A DNA stretch of 64,000 nucleotides from an uncultured Rhodobacterales bacterium (GTDB taxonomy: Bacteria > Pseudomonadota > Alphaproteobacteria > Rhodobacterales > Rhodobacteraceae): positions 57,362-121,361 of the forward strand of contig CAIMWI010000020.1 of the NCBI GenBank assembly GCA_903845215.1, read 5' to 3'. A program made the position numbers and the translations under genes. Below, piece after piece: positions 9,471-19,313 of the stretch (within the stretch, counting starts at the first letter, position 1; each line of letters starts with the position of its first letter). The notes under the pieces are model-generated. The model was not told the DNA's origin, did no database searches, and was given only the letters and a program-made list of their open reading frames with translations.

Positions 9471-10862
9471 TCATCCCAGCGCCCCTAACTTCGCGGCATC
9501 AAACCGCGCACTTGGCACAAGGTCGATCCCCGCTTTGCTCATGCGCACATCGACACCCGCCGCCACCAAGACCGCCTTCAGCGCATCCACCGCTGCAAAA
9601 TCCTTCGTCGCGATCGCCTTTTGCCGCAATTGCGCCAAATGCGCCGCCCAAGGCGACAAGTCAACCGATGCAGCCCAAGCGCCCTGATCCGCCCCAAGCA
9701 CACCTAAAAACTGCGCCGAGGCCAAAAGCCCCGCATAATCCCCCCGCGCAGTGGCCGCGTGCAATTCCGCAACCGCCGCAGCGGTGTTCAAATCATCCGA
9801 CAGCGCAGAAATCACCCCCGGCAGCGGGCTTGGCGCGGGCTCGAGGCCCGTGACAAGCCCTCGCCACTTGCGCAGAGCGGCCTCGGTTTGTGCGGCTTTC
9901 TCTACCGTCCAATCCATCGGCTTGCTGTAATGCGTGCCCAAGAACACCAGCCGGATCACCTCTCCGGGCACGCCCTTGTCCAGCAAATCGCGCACGGTGA
10001 AGAAATTGCCCAAGCTTTTGGACATCTTCTTGCCCTCGACCTGCAACATCTCATTATGCATCCAGACCTTGGCAAAGCCTGCCTCTGGGTGGGCGCAGTG
10101 GCTTTGGGCGATTTCGTTTTCGTGGTGGGGAAATTGCAGATCCAAGCCGCCGCCGTGAATGTCAAAGGCCGCCCCCAGCAGCTCGTGGCTCATGGCCGAA
10201 CATTCAATATGCCACCCCGGCCGCCCACGGCCCCAAGGGCTGTCCCATCCCGGCAGATCGGCGTCAGAGGGTTTCCACAGCACAAAATCCATCGGGTCTT
10301 CTTTGAACGGCGCCACTTCCACCCGTGCCCCTGCGATCATGTCATCAACCGAGCGCCCCGACAGCGCACCGTAAGCCGCATAAGAGCGCACCCGAAACAG
10401 CACATGGCCGTCTTTGGCATAGGCATGCCCGCTGGCCACCAGACTTTGGATCATCGCGATCATTTGGGCGATAAAATCCGTGGCGCGAGGTTCCAGATTG
10501 GGGCGCAGCGCGCCCAAGGCATCCATATCGGCGTGGTACCAGCCAATGGTTTCTTCGGTGCGCTCGCGGATGAGCGCCTCGAGCGGGCGCGCATCCCCTG
10601 CCGCTTTGCGGGCTTGGGCGGTGGCGTTGATCTTGTCATCCACATCGGTAAAGTTGCGCGCATAGGTCACATGATCTGCCCCGTAGACATGGCGTAGCAG
10701 GCGATAAAGCACGTCAAACACCACGACAGGGCGCGCATTGCCCAAATGGGCGCGGTCATAGACCGTGGGGCCGCAGACATACATGCGCACGTTCAACGGA
10801 TCAATCGGGTCGAAACGCTCTTTCGTCCGCGTGGCCGTGTTGTACAACTGGATCGTGGTCAT
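9471..10862 (-). CDS. cysS: Cysteinyl-tRNA synthetase
   Basis: Class I synthetase charging tRNA-Cys, 463 aa. The zinc and HIGH region reads [18 protein letters not shown] near residues 28-45. The domain continues with [10 protein letters not shown] and [10 protein letters not shown], the zinc ligands, and the KMSKS loop [17 protein letters not shown] stands three bases before the ATG. It is a single gene between the cimA operon and the decarboxylase gene. Confidence 0.97.
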   Translation of the reverse strand: MTTIQLYNTATRTKERFDPIDPLNVRMYVCGPTVYDRAHLGNARPVVVFDVLYRLLRHVYGADHVTYARNFTDVDDKINATAQARKAAGDARPLEALIRERTEETIGWYHADMDALGALRPNLEPRATDFIAQMIAMIQSLVASGHAYAKDGHVLFRVRSYAAYGALSGRSVDDMIAGARVEVAPFKEDPMDFVLWKPSDADLPGWDSPWGRGRPGWHIECSAMSHELLGAAFDIHGGGLDLQFPHHENEIAQSHCAHPEAGFAKVWMHNEMLQVEGKKMSKSLGNFFTVRDLLDKGVPGEVIRLVFLGTHYSKPMDWTVEKAAQTEAALRKWRGLVTGLEPAPSPLPGVISALSDDLNTAAAVAELHAATARGDYAGLLASAQFLGVLGADQGAWAASVDLSPWAAHLAQLRQKAIATKDFAAVDALKAVLVAAGVDVRMSKAGIDLVPSARFDAAKLGALG

Positions 10863-11120
10863 GGTCCCTCCAAACGTCCCTTAGCCCCTATCGGGCGGAC
10901 CTTTTCGTTCTGAAGGACGAAATGACGGGCCCGCCTGACAAAGTCAGCCGGTAATGCAAGCGGTGCAGATGGTGCTTTTGCGCGTCATGGGGGGCTTTTA
11001 GCGAAAAGGGCGGGGCAAACCAAGGGGAAAGTGCATGGGCGGGCTTTGGCATCGCACGCCCCTTGCCAAGATGGCGGGCCTCTGCCTTCATCACGCCAAC
11101 CCGCACCAAAGGACCATGCC

Positions 11121-12500
11121 ATGAACCACGACGACCTGCGCCACTGGTCCAAACGCGCTGCCGACTGGGCGCACGACTATCATGCGGGCTTGCGAGGCAA
11201 GCCGGTGCGTGCGCCTTTGATCCCCGGTGCGATCGCTTCCCAGTTGCCACCCCACCCGCCGGAAGCGCCGGAGCCGATGGAGGCAATCTTTGCCGACTTT
11301 GACCGCATCGTGCCCCCCGGTTTGACCCATTGGCAACACCCGCGCTTTTTTGCCTATTTTCCGGCCAATGCGTCACCCGCCTCGATGCTGGCCGAGCAAT
11401 TGGCCAATGCCATCGCAGCCCAAGGGATGCTGTGGCAAACCTCGCCCGCTGTGACAGAGATTGAACAGGTCATGGTCGATTGGCTGCGCCAGTCTTTGGG
11501 CTTACCTGTGGAATTTACCGGCACGATCCATGACAGCGCCACGACCACCACCCTATCGGCCATCCTGACCATGCGCGAGCAAGCGTTGGAGTGGGCGGGG
11601 CTGACCAAAGGGTTGCAGGGCCAGCCGCGTTTGCGGATTTATGCCAGCGATCAGACGCATTCCTCGGTGGATAAGGCGATGAGAATTGCGGGTTTGGGCC
11701 AAGACAATCTGGTCAAGATCGCCACCGATGCCACTTTGTCGATGACCACCTCTGCCCTGCAAGCGGCCATTGCCGCCGATCTGGCGGCAGGGTTTGTGCC
11801 TGCGGGGGTGGTTTTATGTGCGGGAGGCACCTCGGTTGGGGCCTTTGACCGGATGGGCGATTGCATCACAGTTGCCAAGGCATACGACCTGCCCGTGCAT
11901 GTTGATGCGGCTTGGGCGGGGTCTGCGATGATCTGCCCCGAGTTTCGCAGCCTTTGGGCAGGGGTGGAGGGGGCCGATAGCATTGTCTTTAACCCGCACA
12001 AATGGCTGGGGGCGCAGTTTGACTGCGCGGTGCAGTTCCTGCGCGACCCAAGCCCACAGATCAAAACCCTTGGCCTGCGGCCCAGCTATCTGCAAACGGC
12101 GGACCGCGAAGAGGTGGTGAATTTCAACGAATGGACCGTGCCCTTGGGCCGGCGCTTTCGCGCGCTGAAACTGTGGTTCACGCTGCGCGCCTATGGGCTA
12201 GAGGGGCTGCGGGGGCGGATTCGCAACCATGTGGCTTGGGCGCAGGATTTGGCCTTGGCCTTGGGCAAGGTGGCGGAGGTTGAGATTGTCACCCAGCCAT
12301 CGTTGTCGCTGTTCACCTTTGCCTTGGGCAGCGATGCAGCCACCGAAGCGCTGCTGACGGCCATCAACGACGATGGCCGCATCTATCTGACCCAAACCCG
12401 CCATCAGGGCCGCTTTGTCATTCGTGTGCAGGTTGGGCAATTTGATTGCACGGCGCAAGATGTGCAGATGGTGGAAACAGTCGTGCGCGATTTGCTTTAG
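11121..12500 (+). CDS. PLP-dependent aromatic-amino-acid decarboxylase family protein
   Basis: A 459-aa group II decarboxylase, related to aromatic-L-amino-acid and tyrosine/tryptophan decarboxylases. The PLP lysine lies in FNPHKWLGAQFD, the cofactor aspartate region is VHVDAAWAGSAM, and the N-terminal QHPRFFAYFPANAS is typical for the AADC branch. The start at 11121 has AAAGGA seven bases upstream; the open frame to 11031 is rejected. It faces the halogenase-like gene convergently, with about 20 bp between stop codons. The substrate is inferred as an aromatic L-amino acid but is unproven. Confidence 0.85.
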   Translation: MNHDDLRHWSKRAADWAHDYHAGLRGKPVRAPLIPGAIASQLPPHPPEAPEPMEAIFADFDRIVPPGLTHWQHPRFFAYFPANASPASMLAEQLANAIAAQGMLWQTSPAVTEIEQVMVDWLRQSLGLPVEFTGTIHDSATTTTLSAILTMREQALEWAGLTKGLQGQPRLRIYASDQTHSSVDKAMRIAGLGQDNLVKIATDATLSMTTSALQAAIAADLAAGFVPAGVVLCAGGTSVGAFDRMGDCITVAKAYDLPVHVDAAWAGSAMICPEFRSLWAGVEGADSIVFNPHKWLGAQFDCAVQFLRDPSPQIKTLGLRPSYLQTADREEVVNFNEWTVPLGRRFRALKLWFTLRAYGLEGLRGRIRNHVAWAQDLALALGKVAEVEIVTQPSLSLFTFALGSDAATEALLTAINDDGRIYLTQTRHQGRFVIRVQVGQFDCTAQDVQMVETVVRDLL

Positions 12501-12521
12501 CAGGGCTTAACGTCAGCGATC

Positions 12522-13997
12522 CTATAAGCTGCCCAGCCAAGCACGGTGCGGCGCGCATTGGCTGGCCGCACGGGTGTAATCGCGCACGAGGCTGGCATGG
12601 GCCATGCGGGTTTTGTCGCGCAGGGCAGGAGATGTTTCCATCTCGGCCTTGGCTGCGGCGCGGTTAAGCAGGCCCAGGCCATCCAGAACCGGCGTATAAA
12701 GCTGGCCTTGCAAATGCGGCAGACCCAAGGGAAAGGGGTCGAAATCCTGCGCTTGCGGCAGGCGGGTTTGCCACAGAGCCAGCCTGTCGCGCACATTCTG
12801 CGGATGACTTTCCGCCACATCGCGCCAAAAGGGCGAATCGCGACGTTCGCTGACATAATGCAGCCGGATGAAATCGCGAAAGTCGTCGACCTGACGGGCC
12901 ACGGCGGCGTTATACAGAACCTGCCCTGTCGGATGGCCCAGCCATTCGGCCAAAAGCATCAGTTGCACGATGGTGCCATGGATCGAGGTGGCCTCGAGCG
13001 GTTCGAGAAAGCTGGACGACAGGCCCAAGGCCACGCAATTGCCGATCCACGCTGATTTCAGCCGACCTGCGTCTATGGCGATGTCGTTGCGGGGGTGGAT
13101 TTCGTGGCCAAGGGCGGCTTCGACCTCGGCCTTGGCTTGGTCTGGGGTGGTGTGGGCGTCAGAATAGACATAGCCCATGCCATAGCGGTCTTGCGTGGGG
13201 ATTTGCCAGATCCAGCCGTTCTTTTGCGCCCAAGCGGTGGTGCAGGGCGCAATTTCGACCCCGTCTTTCAGATCGACCCAAAAGGGCATGGCGCGGTTGA
13301 CGGGCAGCATATGGGCGTAGCTAAGCCAGTCGGCCCCCAAGGGGCCAATCAAGGCGCGGCGAAAGCCGGTGCAGTCTAAGAAAAAATCGCCCTCAACCCG
13401 CGCACCGCTGTCTAAGACCAAGGCTGTGATGCCGCCCTCGCCCGTTTCCACGGACCGGACCTGATCGTCAATCACTGATATGCCCTTGGCCTTTTTGCGC
13501 AGCCAAGCGCCCGCGCGGGCCTGATCGAAATGAAAGGCGTGGTGAAAAGGGCTTGCCGGAATGCTACGGCCGTCTTTGATCGCCACAGGCGCGCGGTTGG
13601 CGTTAAGCAAGTGCTGGAACACATGCGCCTCGGCCACGGGGCGGCCTGCGGCGACGGCATAGGTGTCAAGGGCCAAACCGGGGGTCAGCAAAGACGGGTC
13701 ATCTATCGGCCCATCATAGCTGTGCCCCACTCGCCGCCAATCGCGGTGGCGGATGGCGTATTTGATCGTCGCACCGCTTTCGCGCAAGAACTCGGCCTCG
13801 TCTAGGGCAAGGTGTTTGAGCATTTGGCGAAAGACGGCTGTTGATCCTTCGCCCACGCCAATCGTGCCGATTTTAGAGGATTCGATCACGGTGATCTTCG
13901 TCCCCCAGCCCTTGCGCCCTGCCACATCGGCCAGCATCAGGGCGGCCAGCCAACCGGCTGTGCCACCGCCGACGATGACCAGATGGCGCGGTGCCAT
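12522..13997 (-). CDS. Flavin-dependent tryptophan halogenase-like protein
   Basis: A 491-aa FAD-binding monooxygenase fold of the PrnA/RebH family. The GxGxxG flavin motif is GGGTAG (residues 10-15). The halogenase-diagnostic WxWxIP motif is present exactly as WIWQIP near residue 260. A lysine at residue 79 in GATIKYAI matches the catalytic lysine position of PrnA. Classical members chlorinate or brominate free tryptophan with reduced FAD and halide. However, related genes in Caulobacter, Xanthomonas and relatives often sit in carbohydrate-uptake loci and lack a shown tryptophan activity. Here the ATG overlaps the stop of the alpha-galactosidase gene (TGATG), so the enzyme is translated with a sugar operon. 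No flavin reductase partner is adjacent. Its substrate is unknown. Confidence 0.85.
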   Translation of the reverse strand: MAPRHLVIVGGGTAGWLAALMLADVAGRKGWGTKITVIESSKIGTIGVGEGSTAVFRQMLKHLALDEAEFLRESGATIKYAIRHRDWRRVGHSYDGPIDDPSLLTPGLALDTYAVAAGRPVAEAHVFQHLLNANRAPVAIKDGRSIPASPFHHAFHFDQARAGAWLRKKAKGISVIDDQVRSVETGEGGITALVLDSGARVEGDFFLDCTGFRRALIGPLGADWLSYAHMLPVNRAMPFWVDLKDGVEIAPCTTAWAQKNGWIWQIPTQDRYGMGYVYSDAHTTPDQAKAEVEAALGHEIHPRNDIAIDAGRLKSAWIGNCVALGLSSSFLEPLEATSIHGTIVQLMLLAEWLGHPTGQVLYNAAVARQVDDFRDFIRLHYVSERRDSPFWRDVAESHPQNVRDRLALWQTRLPQAQDFDPFPLGLPHLQGQLYTPVLDGLGLLNRAAAKAEMETSPALRDKTRMAHASLVRDYTRAASQCAPHRAWLGSL

Positions 13998-15364
13998 CAG
14001 GCGACCTTAGAGGTCTTGGGCCGCGCCCATTCGGGCAGCCAGTCGCCATGTGCCACCAGCAAATCATGGGTCAGATCCCAGATTTGCTGCAAGTCAAGCT
14101 CGGCCCCCGTATGCGGGTCGAGCATGGCGGCGTGGTAGATGTGTTCGGGGTTTTCGGTCAAAAGCGCCTGAACCGTCAGGTCTTGCACGTTGATATTGGT
14201 GCGCATCAGGGCAATCAGTTGCGGCGGAATATCGCGCACCACGGTGGGTTGCAGGCCCATGTGATCAACCAGCGTTGGCACCTCGACGGCACAACCTTCG
14301 GGCAATTGGGGGATAAAGCCCTTGTTGCCGTGGTTGCCATAAATCACCGAAGGCTCGCCCGTGACGACCGAATTTACGATCTGGCTGGCGTATTCGTGGC
14401 TTTCTTTCACCTCGATCGTATTGGCCTCTTTTAGGGTGGTCGCCTCTTTCTTCCAACGGGCGATTTGTTCGATGCACCGCTTGGGGTATTCATCCAACGG
14501 GATGCCGAACTTTTCGATCAGGTCGGGGCGGTCGCGCTTGATGAACCACGGGATGTATTCGGCGAAATGTTCGCTGCTTTCGGTGACAAAATAGCCCAGA
14601 CGGGTGAGCATTTCGTAGCGCACCTTGTTGGGGCAGCGCGGGTTCCAATGGCTGGGCTTTGGGAAACGCCCCTCGCGGTAGCCTTTGACCAGATCGGGGT
14701 AGAGGTTCTTATAAGACCCATCCGCCTGACGGTGTTCAAAGGTCATGTAAAACGCCATATGGTTGATGCCGCCCGCGCGGTAGCGGATTTCCTCGACAGG
14801 AATGTCCAGATCACGCGCCAATTCAAATGCGGTGCCTTGCACCGAATGGCACAGGCCGACCTGTTTGATCTTGGGATATTTCGCGGCAATCGACCAGGTG
14901 TTGATCGCCATCGGATTGACATATTGCATCATGATCGCTTCGGGGGCGACCTGCATCATATCCTCGCAGATCGACCAAAGTGCCGGCACCGTGCGAATGC
15001 CGCGCATGATGCCGCCGATGCCCAAAGTGTCGGCGATGGTTTGGCGCAGACCGAATTTCTTAGGAATTTCAAAGTCGGTGATCGTGCAGGGATCATATCC
15101 GCCGACTTGAAAACAGCAGACGACAAAATCGGTTCCCGACAGGGCCGCGCGCTGGTTGGTATAGGTTTTCACGCTGGCCTTGCCGCCCAAAGTGGCGGCC
15201 ATTTTACCCACGATAATTTCCGACTCGGCCAGACGTTCGGGGTTGATATCCATCAGGCGAATCTCGGCTTGGGCCAAGGCGGGGCGGCTAAGGATGTCGC
15301 CGGCGATGTTTTTGGTGAAGACGCTAGAGCCTGCACCGATGAAGGTGACGATGGGTTTGGCCAT
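13997..15364 (-). CDS. melA: Alpha-galactosidase, glycoside hydrolase family 4
   Basis: A 455-aa NAD- and metal-dependent GH4 enzyme expected to split melibiose, raffinose or other alpha-galactosides in the cytoplasm. The NAD motif FIGAGSSVFT (residues 8-17) is N-terminal. The metal and substrate residues appear in YVNPM (148-152) and GLCHSVQG (170-177, C172/H173), followed by GGINHMAF. This LCHSVQ form is the MelA/AglA branch. The upstream MelR-like regulator and binding-protein transporter support the alpha-galactoside assignment. The stop overlaps the halogenase-like start by one base. Alpha-glucosidase activity is the alternative within GH4. Confidence 0.88.
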   Translation of the reverse strand: MAKPIVTFIGAGSSVFTKNIAGDILSRPALAQAEIRLMDINPERLAESEIIVGKMAATLGGKASVKTYTNQRAALSGTDFVVCCFQVGGYDPCTITDFEIPKKFGLRQTIADTLGIGGIMRGIRTVPALWSICEDMMQVAPEAIMMQYVNPMAINTWSIAAKYPKIKQVGLCHSVQGTAFELARDLDIPVEEIRYRAGGINHMAFYMTFEHRQADGSYKNLYPDLVKGYREGRFPKPSHWNPRCPNKVRYEMLTRLGYFVTESSEHFAEYIPWFIKRDRPDLIEKFGIPLDEYPKRCIEQIARWKKEATTLKEANTIEVKESHEYASQIVNSVVTGEPSVIYGNHGNKGFIPQLPEGCAVEVPTLVDHMGLQPTVVRDIPPQLIALMRTNINVQDLTVQALLTENPEHIYHAAMLDPHTGAELDLQQIWDLTHDLLVAHGDWLPEWARPKTSKVA

Positions 15365-15392
15365 GGGATGTCCTTAACTGCTGAGGTGAGCG

Positions 15393-15410
15393 CGAACGCC
15401 GTGGCGTTCG
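15393..15410. repeat. Intercistronic hairpin between ABC ATPase and melA
   Basis: CGAACGCCGTGGCGTTCG is a perfect 8-bp inverted repeat with a 2-base centre, in the 69-bp gap between the ATPase stop and the melA start. It has no T-run, so an mRNA processing or stability element is more likely than a terminator. Confidence 0.5.
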
Positions 15411-15433
15411 GGGATGGGGGAAAGGCGCGCCAT

Positions 15434-17050
15434 TTAGGTGGCAATCTCAAATGCGGCGCGCACAAGGCGCTTGGTGTAATCGGTGGCGGGGCGTTCCAGC
15501 ACATCTTGCACCGGACCTTGTTCGACGATCTGGCCGTTTTGCATGACAATCACCCTGTGGCACAAAGCGCGCACCACTTTCAGATCATGGCTGATGAACA
15601 GATAAGACAGCCCACGATCCCGCTGCAATTGGCGCAAAAGGTCGATGATCTGCGCTTGCACCGACAGATCAAGGGCAGAGGTGGGTTCATCCAGCAAGAT
15701 AAACTCTGGCTCAAGTGCTATGGCGCGGGCGATGGCCAAGCGTTGGCGCTGCCCACCGGAAAACTCGTGCGGGAAGCGGTTCAAGATCGTGTCGGGCATG
15801 CCCGCATCGCGTAGCGCCTTTTGCACACGGGCCAAGCGGTCGGCATGGCTGGACCCGATGCGATTGACGATCAACCCCTCTTCGATGATCTGGCGCACCG
15901 ACATGCGGGGGTTAAGGCTGGCAAAGGGGTCTTGAAAGACAATCTGCATCCGGCTGCGAAGGGGTTTCATCTGCGCACGGGTGTGGGCTTCGATACGTTC
16001 GCCCAAGAACGACACTTCCCCGCCGCTGAGCGTATTCAACCGCAGTAAGGCTTGGCCAAAGGTGGTCTTACCCGACCCGCTTTCGCCCACAAGGCCCAAA
16101 GTCTCACCCCGCTTCAGGGTTAGGGACAGGCCATCCACCGCCTGCAATTGCGAATAGCTGCCGCGAAACACCCCGCCACGGCGCAGCGTATAGGTCACGC
16201 GCACATCTTTGCCCGAAAGTACGGTGTCTTGACCAACTTCTAGCGCATTGGCTTGCCCTTTGGGTTCGGCACCCAGCAGGCGTTTGGTGTAGGGGTGCTG
16301 GGGGTTTGTGAACACCTGTTCGGTTGTCCCCTCTTCGCGCACAAGGCCGTGTTGCATGACATAGACGTGATCGGCGAATTGCCGAACAACCGTTAGGTCA
16401 TGGGTGATCAAAATCACCGCCATGCCGGTTTTGGCCTTCAGCGCCTTGATCAGGTTCAAAATCTCGGCCTGAACGGTCACATCCAGCGCGGTCGTGGGTT
16501 CGTCGGCGATCAGCACATCGGGGTTATTGGCCAAGGCCATGGCGATCATGACGCGCTGGCGCTGGCCGCCCGACAGCTGGTGGGGATATTGGTTGATGCG
16601 CGATTCTGGATCAGGAATTTGCACCTCGGCCAACAGCTCTATCGCGCGGGCCCAAGCGGCGGCTTTGCTGATCTTGGTGTGAATGCGCAGAACCTCGGCC
16701 AGTTGGGTGCCGATTTTATAGACGGGGTTCAGCGAACTCATCGGTTCTTGAAAGATCATCGACAGCCGATTGCCGCGCAAGAACCGCATCTGGCTTTGCG
16801 GCAGGCGCGCCATATCTTTGCCATCATATAGGATCGAGGTGCTGTCCGACACCTTTGCGCGCTTTGACAACAGCCGCATCACGGCACGGGCCGTCACCGA
16901 CTTGCCCGACCCGCTTTCGCCCACCAAAGCGATGGTTTGGCCACGGTGCAGGGTAAAGGACACGTCTTTAACCGCCTCAATCTCGCCGCCCATAACTTTA
17001 AAGCGCACGGCGATGTTCTTGGCGTCAATCACGACGGGAATGTCTGTCAT
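15434..17050 (-). CDS. ABC transporter ATP-binding protein, two fused nucleotide-binding domains (DppD-DppF type)
   Basis: A 538-aa protein with two complete peptide/nickel-type ATPase domains. Both have the Walker A GESGSGKS or GESGSGKT, and the signatures are LSGGQRQRV and FSGGQRQRL, each followed by a Walker B (DVLIADEP and FILLDEP). A fused NBD powers both halves of an oligopeptide-family importer at the inner membrane. The start at 17050 ([12 protein letters not shown]) has GAGGTG upstream; the frame open to 17188 overlaps the permease and is rejected. It follows the permease gene by about 10 bp. In this cluster the cargo is most likely an alpha-galactoside, as with the peptide-type Agp system of Sinorhizobium. 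Confidence 0.9.
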   Translation of the reverse strand: MTDIPVVIDAKNIAVRFKVMGGEIEAVKDVSFTLHRGQTIALVGESGSGKSVTARAVMRLLSKRAKVSDSTSILYDGKDMARLPQSQMRFLRGNRLSMIFQEPMSSLNPVYKIGTQLAEVLRIHTKISKAAAWARAIELLAEVQIPDPESRINQYPHQLSGGQRQRVMIAMALANNPDVLIADEPTTALDVTVQAEILNLIKALKAKTGMAVILITHDLTVVRQFADHVYVMQHGLVREEGTTEQVFTNPQHPYTKRLLGAEPKGQANALEVGQDTVLSGKDVRVTYTLRRGGVFRGSYSQLQAVDGLSLTLKRGETLGLVGESGSGKTTFGQALLRLNTLSGGEVSFLGERIEAHTRAQMKPLRSRMQIVFQDPFASLNPRMSVRQIIEEGLIVNRIGSSHADRLARVQKALRDAGMPDTILNRFPHEFSGGQRQRLAIARAIALEPEFILLDEPTSALDLSVQAQIIDLLRQLQRDRGLSYLFISHDLKVVRALCHRVIVMQNGQIVEQGPVQDVLERPATDYTKRLVRAAFEIAT

Positions 17051-17060
17051 GATGGGCACC

Positions 17061-18185
17061 TCAATAAGGGTCAACGGCATCGCGCAGGCCATCGCCCAGC
17101 GAGTTAAACGCAAAGACCGCGACCAACAGGAACCCGACCGGAGACAGGATCCAAGGGTGGGTGCCAATCGACCCAAAGGTCGCCGCATCTTGCAGCATCA
17201 GGCCCCAGCTGATCAGCGGCGGCTTCACGGCAAAGCCCAGATAGCCCAGAAAGCTTTCCAAAAGGATGATCGTGGGAATCCCCAAGGTCACAGCCACGAT
17301 CACATGGCTTAACACATTGGGCAGAATATGACGGGTGATGATGCGCCCGTCTGATGCACCCACGGCAACAGCCGCACGCACATATTCGATCCGCGCCATG
17401 GCCATGGTTTTTGAACGCACCTCGCGGCTCAACTGCGCCCAGCCTAACCCCACGATCACCAAGATCACAAAGCTTAGGAAGATAGACGAAGGAGATTTGG
17501 GCGGGATCAGCGTGGTCAGCGTTAGGTACAAAGGCAGTTGCGGAAAGGCCAGAATGATTTCGACAAAGCGTTGAAACCACATATCAAACCGCCCCCCGAT
17601 ATAGCCCGAGGTGATGCCCAGCATCGTGCCGATGATCGTGATCAGCGTGATCGACACCAGCGAGATCATCAAGGACAGACGGCTGCCAAACACCCCGCGG
17701 CTAAGAATATCGCGGCCCAGTTTGTCGGTGCCAAGCAGATGCAGCGCCGAGCCGTCATCTACCCCGAACAAATGCCGCTCCATCGGGATCAGACCCCATA
17801 GGTGAAAGGGTTCACCCTTGGCAAACAGCACCAGATGGCGCGGATGGTCCAGATCGGGGCCGGTCAGCGGCTGGAAGGTAACGGGATCAAGCTCTGCCCC
17901 CTCCACGATGGAATAGGCCACAGGCCAAGGGGTGAAGCCGTCTTTGGTGAAAAACGAAAGCTTATCGGGCGGGGTGAACGAGGTTGTGGCGGTGTTCGGA
18001 TCCATCGGCGCGACGAATTCCGCAAAAATCGCTGTCAGCAGCAGCAATGATACCAAAACAAGCCCGATCATGCCCGGAACGGATCGACGGAATTTGCGCC
18101 AGACCAAGGCAGGATAGCTTTGATTGGTGGTGTTAACTGTGGAAATGCGGGCATCTTCAACCTCGCCGTCATGCAGGGCGCTCAT
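17061..18185 (-). CDS. ABC transporter permease, DppC-like
   Basis: A 374-aa inner-membrane permease of the peptide/nickel family. A cytoplasmic N-terminus is followed by a first helix (MIGLVLVSLLLLTAIFAEF, residues 39-57), a periplasmic loop of about 100 residues that is longer than usual for DppC, and then five helices. The ATPase-contact loop EYVRAAVAVGASDGRIITRHILPN is present, shortened here as EYVRAAVAVGAS...HILPN. The start overlaps the DppB-like stop by four bases (ATGA), so translation is coupled. The long first loop is also seen in permeases that handle sugars through this family. Confidence 0.9.
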   Translation of the reverse strand: MSALHDGEVEDARISTVNTTNQSYPALVWRKFRRSVPGMIGLVLVSLLLLTAIFAEFVAPMDPNTATTSFTPPDKLSFFTKDGFTPWPVAYSIVEGAELDPVTFQPLTGPDLDHPRHLVLFAKGEPFHLWGLIPMERHLFGVDDGSALHLLGTDKLGRDILSRGVFGSRLSLMISLVSITLITIIGTMLGITSGYIGGRFDMWFQRFVEIILAFPQLPLYLTLTTLIPPKSPSSIFLSFVILVIVGLGWAQLSREVRSKTMAMARIEYVRAAVAVGASDGRIITRHILPNVLSHVIVAVTLGIPTIILLESFLGYLGFAVKPPLISWGLMLQDAATFGSIGTHPWILSPVGFLLVAVFAFNSLGDGLRDAVDPY

Positions 18186-19210
18186 GCGTCACCCCCCACT
18201 CGGATGCGCGGATCCAGCACAGCCAGCATCAGATCGGCGATGATATTGCCGATGATCAGCGTGGCCCCCAGCACCAGCATCAAGGATGCGGTCACAAACA
18301 CATCGCCAATCGCCATAGACCCCACAATGGCAGGCCCGATGGTGGCCAAGCCAAAGACAATCGCCACTTCAATCTCTCCGGTGATCATATAGGGCAGCAC
18401 CACACCTTGATAGGCGACCAAGGGATGCAGGGCATTCGGTACGGCGTGGTAAAGCACGACTTTGCTTTCCGACAGTCCCTTGGCACGGGCGGTTTCAACA
18501 TATTGGGCGTTCAGCGTATCCAGCAAATTCGCCCGCATCACCCGCATGTTATAGGCCAGCCCGCCAATCGTGGCCACGGCGACCACGGGCCAGACGTGCT
18601 GGATCAGGTTGCCCAGCTTCGGCCAGTTGAACTGAAACAGGCCCAGCCACCAATCTTGCCCACCATACTTGGTGGAAAAAAAGCTGCCGATTTCCTGCAC
18701 GTTCAACTTATAGACCAAGATGTATAAGATCAGCAGCGCGAACAAAAACCTTGGAATGGTCATGCCAAGGAACGACACGAAGGACAACACGACATCCACC
18801 CATGTGTACTGCTTCACAGCCGCCAGAATGCCAAAGCCGATGCCAAACAGGCTGGCCAACAGGTGGCAGGTCAAGGCGATCAGGATGGTTTTGGGAAGGC
18901 GCGTCTCGATCACATCCAGGACGGGCTTGTTGTACAGATAGCTTTCGCCAAAATCCAGGCGCGTCACAATGCCCCAGACCCAGCGCAGGTATTGGATCGC
19001 CATCGGATCGTTCAAACCATGGCTTTCGCGGTAAGCTTGGGCAGCGGCATCGGCGGCGGCCATGGTGGCGTTGCCTTGGGTGATCATATTGGTGCGGATG
19101 AAATCGCCATAATCGCCGGGCGGGGCCTGAATGATGATGAAGGTGATGATCGACATCACAATCAGCACCGGCACCGCTTGCGCCAAGCGTATGGCCAGAA
19201 AACGCAGCAT
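18182..19210 (-). CDS. ABC transporter permease, DppB-like
   Basis: A 342-aa inner-membrane permease. The N-terminal helix MLRFLAIRLAQAVPVLIVMS begins the six-helix core, and the EAA-type loop is YVETARAKGLSESKVVLYHA. A periplasmic insert around residues 165-195 carries aromatic residues (YGGQDWWLGLFQFNWP). The start at 19210 is chosen because AGGTG lies five bases upstream; the frame open to 19480 would run through the intercistronic hairpin and into the binding-protein gene. It pairs with the DppC-like permease. Confidence 0.9.
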   Translation of the reverse strand: MLRFLAIRLAQAVPVLIVMSIITFIIIQAPPGDYGDFIRTNMITQGNATMAAADAAAQAYRESHGLNDPMAIQYLRWVWGIVTRLDFGESYLYNKPVLDVIETRLPKTILIALTCHLLASLFGIGFGILAAVKQYTWVDVVLSFVSFLGMTIPRFLFALLILYILVYKLNVQEIGSFFSTKYGGQDWWLGLFQFNWPKLGNLIQHVWPVVAVATIGGLAYNMRVMRANLLDTLNAQYVETARAKGLSESKVVLYHAVPNALHPLVAYQGVVLPYMITGEIEVAIVFGLATIGPAIVGSMAIGDVFVTASLMLVLGATLIIGNIIADLMLAVLDPRIRVGGDA

Positions 19211-19276
19211 CGCGCACCTCAAAGGGAATGGCTCGGGCGGTAAATCAGCCCAGACGACGACCCGATGGGTCGAAAA

Positions 19277-19306
19277 CCTCCGGCGGGCAAGGCTGCCCGC
19301 CGGAGG
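19277..19306. repeat. Strong intercistronic stem-loop between binding-protein and permease genes
   Basis: A perfect 13-bp inverted repeat, arms CCTCCGGCGGGCA and TGCCCGCCGGAGG with a 4-base loop, begins 8 bp after the binding-protein stop. On the minus strand it is followed by TTTT. The position fits the known role of such hairpins in raising binding-protein over permease levels. Confidence 0.8.
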
Positions 19307-19313
19307 AAGGGTT

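Noticed and set aside
10888..11376. 162-codon minus-strand frame overlapping the start of the decarboxylase gene
   Set aside because: Low-complexity basic composition, no domain and no ribosome-binding site.
14465..15814. Long plus-strand open frame of 449 codons
   Set aside because: Antisense to the GH4 gene and part of the ABC ATPase gene, no recognised domain or ribosome-binding site; a by-product of GC-rich codon use.
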